From the NCBI GenBank assembly GCA_003157595.1, contig PMKB01000259.1:1-12025 (forward strand): a DNA stretch of 12,025 nt, given 5' to 3'. The position numbers were made by a program, and so were the translations under genes. The DNA is from Solirubrobacterales bacterium (GTDB lineage Bacteria > Actinomycetota > Thermoleophilia > Solirubrobacterales > Solirubrobacteraceae). The notes below the pieces were generated by a model. That model did no database searches and was not told the origin of the DNA. It worked only from the letters and a program-made list of their open reading frames with translations. Of this stretch, positions 7,830 to 12,025 are shown piece by piece (the first letter of the stretch is position 1; the number at the start of each line of letters is the position of its first letter).

Positions 7830-8987
7830 CTACTCGGGCAGCATTCGGAGGAAGTCGTCCTCGGAGAGCAGTTCGATCGGCGCTCCGGCTTGCTGCAGCT
7901 CGACAGCCTTCAGCATCTTCCCCGAGTGGCTGCCGTCCGTGACCTTCCTCGCGTCCTGCATGCCGAGAATGAGATAGTCCACCTTCTTGGAGACGCTGTT
8001 CGACGCGCGCCCGCCGGCGTTGACTACAATTTGGGCCGCTTCGGCTCGCGTTAGCCCGCACGTCAACGTGCCCGTAAACACGACAGTCTTGTCGACAAAC
8101 GGGCTATGATCGGGAACCCGCTCGACCGTCGGGCTGAGATCCGAGAGGCGTTGGCGGACAACACCGCTCGGGGTCCAACCATCCGACCAGAGCCGTCCGC
8201 AAGCCACCCCAAGGGCTCGACTCGCGTCGGCGAGGACACGCTCATCAGCACGACCGCAGCACGCGATCGCGAGCTCCGCCGCGGTCGCGGCGTCCGAACC
8301 CGGCTCGTGACGGTCAAACGTGATCCCGCACGCGTCGGCGAGGTCGACAAGACGGTACGAGACCATCCCAGGCCATGCCCGCCTCGCAAGCGCGCGGGTA
8401 CAGAAGTAGGGCAAATCCGGCCACTCACTTCCACAAACCATCAGTGACCTGCGCAACACGCTCATGTCAAACGCCGCATAATGGGCAACGAGAGGTCGAT
8501 CACGAATAAACGCCAGGACGTCCGGCCAAACCTCGCCCATCGTTGGACTGTCCATTGTCATCGCTGGCGTGATCCCGTGAACGGCGATATTGAAGCCGGC
8601 ATACTCATTGCCCGGCGGCCGAATCAGCCACCGCTTCGTATCCGCAACCTGACCGTCCCACACGGCAGCGACACCTACAGCGCAGGCGCTTGAGCGCGAT
8701 CCTGTAGCAGTCTCGAAGTCGATCGCCACGAGGCCTCCTACCCTGAGCGCACGGCCGGCGGCGAGAGCGCCGGCAACATCCAGCGGGCGGCTGGCGGGAA
8801 TTAACGGCGGAGGAAATCCATCAACCGCACGCGACGCAACGACACGGCCACGCTCATCGACTACCTCCAGGCGAGCTTCGATAACAATCTCTACCTCGCC
8901 ACCGTCAAGGCGCCGAGCTACATCCCGCGGCGCGACTGCAGCCTTGGCGCGTTGAGCAGGCGCGACGTGTTCGTCGCCCCGGTCCAT
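7830..8987 (-). CDS. DEDDh 3'-5' exonuclease with C-terminal BRCT domain
   Basis: From the ATG at 8987 the protein is 385 aa. The exonuclease domain (~85-245) shows ExoI LVAIDFET (Asp90, Glu92), ExoII LVAHYAAFD (Asp174) and ExoIII with His227 and Asp232 in DRHEPGSDA, the DEDDh set of DnaQ-like nucleases. Residues ~296-385 form a BRCT domain (KTVVFTGTL, then ITRAE-like LTRAEAAQIVVNAGGR, KVDYLILG, GKMLKAVELQQAG), similar to those of NAD-dependent DNA ligases. The ~80 N-terminal residues match nothing I recognise. The frame stays open to a GTG at 9221, but the extra residues are low quality, so 8987 is preferred; neither start has a clear ribosome-binding site. It should remove nucleotides from DNA or RNA 3' ends. 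It lies 89 nt upstream of the TerB gene on the same strand, so it may be cotranscribed with the defence cassette. It could also be an independent repair gene. Confidence 0.8.
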   Translation of the reverse strand: MDRGDEHVAPAQRAKAAVAPRDVARRLDGGEVEIVIEARLEVVDERGRVVASRAVDGFPPPLIPASRPLDVAGALAAGRALRVGGLVAIDFETATGSRSSACAVGVAAVWDGQVADTKRWLIRPPGNEYAGFNIAVHGITPAMTMDSPTMGEVWPDVLAFIRDRPLVAHYAAFDMSVLRRSLMVCGSEWPDLPYFCTRALARRAWPGMVSYRLVDLADACGITFDRHEPGSDAATAAELAIACCGRADERVLADASRALGVACGRLWSDGWTPSGVVRQRLSDLSPTVERVPDHSPFVDKTVVFTGTLTCGLTRAEAAQIVVNAGGRASNSVSKKVDYLILGMQDARKVTDGSHSGKMLKAVELQQAGAPIELLSEDDFLRMLPE

Positions 8988-9602
8988 CTCATTGTCTAGA
9001 TCTCGGGCGTCGTCCTCACAGTCGACGTCCCTGGTGGCCAGCGGCGTCGATCGCGACGATGACGGCTTTCTCCGCCAAAGCACGATCCGAGTGTACATTC
9101 GAACATCCAGACCTCCGGACTCGCCGTTCGTCTCTCCGCTGCGGCGCTCCAAGCCAGCTCCCACCGGAGCACCGACGGCGTCTCTCAGTCCGTGCACGGC
9201 GAGGCCGCCGTGCGGCGTCACTCACCGCGCGGCCGCCGAGGAGCCCGTCTACGCCGCCGATCCGGCTCGCCGATATCTGCACGAGCGCCGTTCGCTCGCA
9301 TTCGACTATTGCGGCGACGTCAACGCCGGCGAGGATCGCCCCGTCGCTCGCGGATTGGCTAGCACCCGGATGGTTCCGTTGTCCGATGCCGCGCCACCTT
9401 CGGGCTTCAGGTCAAGTACGGAACCCAGTGCTGACGGGCGTTTTCGAGGCCGCCCAAACGCTTAGGCGGAAGTTTCGGCCGGTTTCCGCTCGTTTGGAAC
9501 GCCGCTAAAGGGACGCAACCTTGTGATTTACAGGCATTTCCCCCTGTTTTCGGACCAGATCCTGCGTATCGCGGCCATCGAAACCGCCGAAACGGGTCAT
9601 TC
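8988..9602. other. 615-nt stretch without a convincing gene
   Basis: Open frames exist on both strands here (for example 8992-9465 and 9059-9508 plus, 9016-9282 minus), but they lack recognisable domains and ribosome-binding sites and have the Arg/Ser/Pro-rich look of GC-driven chance ORFs. The stretch probably carries the promoter for the exonuclease gene. It also holds the nested inverted repeat at 9437-9503, listed separately. Confidence 0.5.
9437..9503. repeat. Nested imperfect inverted repeat (structured element)
   Basis: Three pairs of arms nest in order: GGCGTT (9437-9442) with AACGCC (9498-9503), CCAAACG (9454-9460) with CGTTTGG (9491-9497), and GCGGAA (9466-9471) with TTCCGC (9484-9489). 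The centre is a 12-nt loop that contains CGGCCG. The left-hand spacers are 11 and 5 nt, the right-hand ones 0 and 1, so the stem is asymmetrically bulged. There is no T-run on either side. It lies about 100 nt past the stop of the minus-strand gene at 9603-10010. It could be a terminator-like or RNA-processing structure, or a recombination site. Confidence 0.55.
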
Positions 9603-10010
9603 CTACAGTCCCGCCGCCTTCTTGAGAGCGTCCTCGCCGTCGGTGGCTTGCACTTCAGCGAGCAGCGAAACGCTGCACTCAGCACCCAGGAGGGGCATCG
9701 CGTTCTCTCGCAGGCCGGCGAGGAGAGCCTCGGAAGAGGCTGGGACCGTGCTGTCCCAAAAAGAGGCCACGGCAACCAAGAGTCGCGGGAAACGCTTCTG
9801 CATCTCCTCGGCTATCCGCCATGCCGGCGGCGCCTCTTCCGCGTCACACCAGGTGAGGTCGTGGCCCGTCCAATGGTGCTCCGCGCTACCGGGCGGGGTG
9901 AAGGCGTCCGAGGTCGTCCCGCGTCGGTCGCGCTCGACGGCAACGGTGGCGATTAAGGCTCCGCTGCTGTTCGTGACGCTAGCCACCGTATAGGAACGCG
10001 ATTGAGACAC
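9603..10010 (-). CDS. Small protein of unknown function, paralogue of the divergent gene at 10153
   Basis: From a GTG at 10010 the product is 135 aa, almost the same length as its divergent neighbour (134 aa), which is why this start is preferred to upstream starts in the same frame (GTG at 10025, or 10175, which lies inside the neighbour). I do not recognise a family. Both proteins share an N-terminal YTVASV, then VAxxR, SDA, and a W-T-x-H-x-LTW block (here HHWTGHDLTW). Both also end with an LLAxL segment and a Val/Glu-Ala strand (VSLLAEVQATDGEDALKKA here). No signal peptide, membrane helix or catalytic signature is visible, so it is probably a small soluble alpha/beta protein. No clear ribosome-binding site precedes it. 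It may work with its paralogue, for instance as a heterodimer. Confidence 0.65.
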   Translation of the reverse strand: MSQSRSYTVASVTNSSGALIATVAVERDRRGTTSDAFTPPGSAEHHWTGHDLTWCDAEEAPPAWRIAEEMQKRFPRLLVAVASFWDSTVPASSEALLAGLRENAMPLLGAECSVSLLAEVQATDGEDALKKAAGL

Positions 10011-10064
10011 GGACCGATACTGCACCCGAGGTGTTAGGGCACGGCTCTTCTGCTTGTGGCTATG

Positions 10065-10102
10065 CGAGCCGCGCCGGCGAAATTTCCAAACCCGGCGGCT
10101 CG
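10065..10102. promoter_or_regulatory. Hairpin in the divergent promoter region
   Basis: The 142 nt between the two divergent paralogues contain CGAGCCGCGCCGG (10065-10077) facing CCGGCGGCTCG (10092-10102). This is an 11-bp inverted repeat with a 2-nt bulge and a 14-nt AT-rich loop, which itself starts with the palindrome GAAATTTC (10079-10086). A shared operator or a 5'-UTR hairpin are both possible. I cannot place -35/-10 boxes with confidence; TAGTCT at 10141-10146 would suit a leaderless transcript starting at the ATG at 10153. Confidence 0.4.
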
Positions 10103-10152
10103 GACTGCCCACCCCGCCGGAAAAGCAGATGCGCAGCACATAGTCTTGGCCC

Positions 10153-10557
10153 ATGACCGAAGAGCAGCCGAACAAGCGCTACACAGTCGCCAGCGTCAAA
10201 GGCGAGGCACGGAAAGAGGAGAGCGCCCGTGTTGCCATTGACCGCTCCCGCGACCACCCCGTTTCCGACGCCTACTTCTCCGAGCACAGCAAGGGACCGG
10301 AAAACCTCTGGACGCACCACGAGCTGACGTGGGAAACGAGCGCCGGCGGAGAAGAGCTGCCGGAGGACTTGGGAACTAGCTTGCGGGTGCGGCTTCCGCC
10401 GGGGGCGAACCTCAATACGCCCGCAACTTCTGACGAGCTGCTCGCCGCTCTCGGCAGGGACCTGGCGACTCTTGGCCCCTCGTTCGCCGCGTCTTTCGTA
10501 GTCGAGGTGGAAGCCGAAAGTGGAGCGGCGGCGTTAGAGGCCGTGAAGGACGCCTGA
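10153..10557 (+). CDS. Small protein of unknown function, paralogue of the gene at 9603-10010
   Basis: The ATG at 10153 gives 134 aa. It shares with the divergent gene the N-terminal KRYTVASV, VAIDRSR, SDAY, the block LWTHHELTW and the C-terminal pattern DELLAALGRDLATLG followed by ASFVVEVEAESGAAALEAV. The middle segment (~70-95, GEELPEDLGTSLRVRLPPG) differs, so the copies have diverged well beyond a recent duplication. No signal peptide, membrane segment or known motif is visible, and no Shine-Dalgarno sequence precedes the ATG, which suits a leaderless mRNA as is common in Actinobacteria. It ends 22 nt before the minus-strand HTH remnant. The function is unknown; the paired layout suggests the two proteins are used together. 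Confidence 0.68.
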   Translation: MTEEQPNKRYTVASVKGEARKEESARVAIDRSRDHPVSDAYFSEHSKGPENLWTHHELTWETSAGGEELPEDLGTSLRVRLPPGANLNTPATSDELLAALGRDLATLGPSFAASFVVEVEAESGAAALEAVKDA

Positions 10558-10579
10558 GCCAGCGAGCCTCAAGGGAGAG

Positions 10580-10992
10580 CTACCGTCGCTCCCCGAACCA
10601 GCGCTCGACCTCGGGACGGGACCAGTAGAGCTGCTTGCCGGCCTTCCCGGCCGGGCGAGGGACGCGCTCCCACTGGGCGAGGTCGGCGCGCTTACGCACG
10701 GCGTTGAGGGTGATGCCAATGCGTTCGGCGATCTCGCGGCTGTCGAGGTACTCGCCTTGTAGGGCGCCGCGTTGATGGGTGAAGCGCCGGTGCCCTTGAC
10801 CGTAGGCTTCGATGTCGGAGCGCAGTTCGAGCCGAACAGGCAGACGACCGGCTGGGGATAGTCGGGACGCTTCGTGTGGGCTCCGGTGCGGTCTCGGCCG
10901 AGCATCCAGCCCGCGAGCTGCGCACCCACGAGCGGACCCACGGCCGCCAGCCTTGCCGTCAGCGCCTCTTGTTGTACGTCCGCGAGCGTCTT
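10580..10992 (-). pseudogene. Frameshifted gene with two AlpA/MerR-like helix-turn-helix domains
   Basis: Two minus-strand frames carry one coherent protein. Down to about 10828 one frame reads KTLADVQQEALTARLAA, then LVGAQLAGWMLGRDRTGAH, TKRPDYPQPVVCL, the usual start of an AlpA-type HTH (helix pair, then P-x-x-P-x-V). The other frame takes over at about 10825 with ELRSDIEAYGQG, the usual end of the same domain. It continues into a second HTH, YLDSREIAERIGITLNAVRKRA and KQLYWSRPEVERWFGERR, and stops at 10580. A one-base deletion near 10826-10835 would explain the switch. The second frame has no ATG, GTG or TTG upstream of its domain, and the first has no obvious start ahead of 10941. A broken regulator or excisionase-like gene is the best reading; a sequencing error is the alternative. 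Confidence 0.55.
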
Positions 10993-11088
10993 CTCGCCGC
11001 GGGCGGCTTCTCGCGCCTGACGCGGCTGACGAGCTGGTCGAGCCGGCCCGTCAAGCCGCCGGTCCGCTCGGCCGGTTACCGTGGTGCG

Positions 11089-11244
11089 ATGTGTGCGGTC
11101 GTGTACGAGCTCTGTCGCGAAGGCAAGGCCGGCGATGCGTGCCCGCGTAGCGGCCCGGCGTCGCTCCTCGTCGCCACCGTCCTCGCCGTGAGCGCATGCG
11201 GCGGGTCATCGCAGGTCGACCCGGCGATAGCGAGAAGTAGTTGA
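11089..11244 (+). pseudogene. Truncated lipoprotein 5' end
   Basis: The in-frame ATG at 11089 leads to a hydrophobic stretch, SLLVATVLAVSACGGSS, with a textbook lipobox (VSAC), then stops at 11244 only 14 residues past the Cys. In another frame the ATG at 11135 gives MRARVAARR, a basic n-region that would suit the same signal peptide if one base had been gained or lost near 11155. This looks like the start of a lipoprotein gene that was frameshifted and cut off just before the toxin promoter. It may also be chance, since only the signal peptide is left. Confidence 0.35.
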
Positions 11245-11268
11245 CAACCTCCAACTACATGCTAGATT
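11237..11268 (+). promoter_or_regulatory. Promoter with overlapping inverted-repeat operator before the toxin-like gene
   Basis: TTGACA (11241-11246) and TAGATT (11263-11268) are spaced by 16 nt, close to a sigma-70-type promoter. An inverted repeat GTAGTTG (11237-11243) / CAACTAC (11252-11258) covers the -35 box, and GTTGACAAC (11240-11248) is itself a palindrome. This is where an HTH antitoxin would bind to repress its own operon. An odd point is that the -10 box ends only 2 nt before the ATG at 11271, so a standard start of transcription would fall inside the gene. Confidence 0.5.
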
Positions 11269-11270
11269 GA

Positions 11271-11483
11271 ATGGCAGCGGGAAATCGACATCCCGACAAA
11301 GACATCCGAAAGGCCGTCGCCGAGGCCGAGAGCGCAGGCTGGCATGTTCAGGCAGGCAGGAACCATCGCTGGGGAACGCTCCTGTGTGGGAGCGGCTGCA
11401 AACTGGCGGTCTGGACCACGCCGAGGCGACCTGGCGACATCGCCAAGCGCATCCGCGAGGCGATACGGAAATGCCCTCATTGA
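11271..11483 (+). CDS. HicA-like small toxin candidate
   Basis: This 70-aa basic protein has the size and pattern of a HicA-like dsRBD-fold mRNA interferase: an N-terminal helix (DKDIRKAVAEAESAGWHV), a His-containing strand pair (GRNHRWGTLLC) and a C-terminal helix after TPRRP (GDIAKRIREAIRKCPH). In classic HicA the motif is G-S-H-H; here it is R-N-H-R-W-G, so it belongs to a divergent branch in which H-x-W-G and the two following cysteines appear conserved, as I recall. The function is inferred from fold pattern and from the downstream gene, which starts 23 nt later and carries a HicB-like domain plus HTH. No Shine-Dalgarno sequence precedes the ATG, and no other canonical start lies downstream in frame. 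Confidence 0.6.
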   Translation: MAAGNRHPDKDIRKAVAEAESAGWHVQAGRNHRWGTLLCGSGCKLAVWTTPRRPGDIAKRIREAIRKCPH

Positions 11484-11506
11484 ACAGTCGCGAGCGACAG
11501 AGAACT

Positions 11507-12025
11507 ATGCCTAAGAAGACCTACAGCTTCACCCTCTTCCTATCGGGGCCAGACGTCCTGACCGACGAGAACATGGACTTTCTCTTCGAGGCAGGCTGCG
11601 ACGACGCGACGTTTGGCGAGCGCGACGGGGCCCAGTACGCGGCGTTCGACCGAGACGCTCAAAGCTTCGGCGAGGCCTTGCGGTCCGCCATCTCCGACCT
11701 GCAGTCAGCTCTTGACGGGCTGGATGTCGTGCGTATCGCGCCGGATGAGTTCGTCTCGTTGGCGGCCATCGCGGAACGAACCGGGCTGTCGCGCGAGTAC
11801 GTCCGGCTGCTTGCGAACGAAGGGCGCGGGCCCGGTGGCTTTCCGTCTCCGGTGGCGTACGCCGACCACAAGACGCGTCTCTGGCATTGGGCCGATGTCG
11901 CTGAGTGGCTCCACGAGCACAACAAGAGCAAGGAAGAGCTTGATGTGGAGGGAGCCGACCTGGTCATCGCCATGAATGCTGCACTCAGCTACCGGCGGCA
12001 TATCGGACGGCTGGCGAAGCAGGCC
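11507..12025 (+). CDS. HicB-like plus helix-turn-helix antitoxin/regulator, 3' end cut by window
   Basis: The ATG at 11507 opens a frame of 173 codons that reaches the last base without a stop, so the gene continues past the window. Residues ~5-70 (TYSFTLFLSGPDVL, FEAGCDDATFGERDGAQY, SFGEALRSAISDLQSA) have a beta-beta-alpha layout like the partial RNase H fold of HicB antitoxins. Residues ~83-135 form an AlpA/MerR-type winged HTH: SLAAIAERTGLSREYVRLL, then GGFPSPVAY and LWHWADVAEWL. An acidic/basic helical tail follows. It lies 23 nt after the HicA-like gene and probably neutralises it and represses the shared promoter through the inverted repeat at 11237-11258. Alternatively it is a stand-alone regulator. 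Family recognition is by pattern only. Confidence 0.65.
   Translation, partial: MPKKTYSFTLFLSGPDVLTDENMDFLFEAGCDDATFGERDGAQYAAFDRDAQSFGEALRSAISDLQSALDGLDVVRIAPDEFVSLAAIAERTGLSREYVRLLANEGRGPGGFPSPVAYADHKTRLWHWADVAEWLHEHNKSKEELDVEGADLVIAMNAALSYRRHIGRLAKQA

Noticed and set aside
8988..9221. Upstream extension of the exonuclease-BRCT gene to a GTG at 9221
   Set aside because: The extra 78 residues are low-quality (Arg/Ser-rich) with no domain and no ribosome-binding site; the ATG at 8987 is a better start.
9437..9503. Possible integron attC site (GCCCAAAC, CTTAGGCGG, folded arms)
   Set aside because: The core sites do not fit the RYYYAAC / GTTRRRY consensus (one extra A in the arm), and no integrase or cassette array is visible.
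8992..9508. Two overlapping plus-strand ORFs (157 and 149 aa)
   Set aside because: Arg/Pro/Ser-rich composition, no motif and mutual overlap in different frames suggest chance ORFs.
10876..11244. A single 122-aa plus-strand gene
   Set aside because: The first two thirds are antisense to the HTH remnant and look non-coding; only the terminal signal-peptide part is meaningful.
1..12025. CRISPR arrays, tRNA or rRNA genes, insertion-sequence transposases
   Set aside because: No regularly spaced direct repeats, no tRNA arm pattern such as GGTTCGAATCC and no transposase motifs were found on reading both strands.

Overview
The window is GC-rich bacterial DNA that reads as a mosaic accessory region. 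The centre and right side look actinobacterial. Supporting signs are a lipobox of the LAVSACGGSS type, apparently leaderless or Shine-Dalgarno-poor small genes, and small HTH proteins of a kind common in high-GC Actinobacteria such as Thermoleophilia. The left ~1.2 to 1.9 kb looks proteobacterial, perhaps myxobacterial: a coiled-coil protein of YscO/FliJ type followed by a lipoprotein with helical repeats. The taxonomy is inference only. Both window ends cut genes.

Left (1-1904, + strand): the 3' end of a coiled-coil gene overlaps, by TGATG, a 502-aa ORF that is a chimera. Its N-terminal half is a lipoprotein signal plus TPR-like repeats. Its C-terminal part is the C-terminal half of an SMC/YhaN-type ABC ATPase with signature, Walker B and H-loop, but the N-terminal Walker A half is absent. 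This is either a recombination product or an assembly join.

Centre (1999-8987, - strand): a tightly packed cassette, transcribed right to left. It encodes a TerB-N/TerB/TerB-C protein with an N-terminal membrane segment, an AAA/STAND-like ATPase related to BrxD (DUF2791 type), and an Lhr-like SF2 helicase related to BrxHI. The three genes overlap by 8 nt and 1 nt. This set and order match the anti-phage system Shango (sngA-sngB-sngC) as I remember it. A gene for a DEDDh 3'-5' exonuclease fused to a C-terminal BRCT domain lies 89 nt upstream on the same strand. It is the most interesting candidate accessory component.

Right (8988-12025): a 615-nt non-coding stretch holds an elaborate nested inverted repeat (9437-9503). 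Then comes a divergent pair of small unknown proteins (135 and 134 aa) that are clearly paralogous to each other and flank a hairpin-containing intergenic region. After these lie a frameshifted minus-strand gene with two AlpA/MerR-like HTH domains, a truncated lipoprotein start, and a HicA-like toxin gene followed by a HicB-like plus HTH antitoxin gene that runs off the window. An inverted repeat over the TTGACA box before the toxin gene looks like an autoregulatory operator.

Overall the layout fits a defence or genomic island: a membrane-linked helicase/ATPase phage-defence module with a neighbouring nuclease, a toxin-antitoxin-like pair, decayed genes, and mosaic edges.
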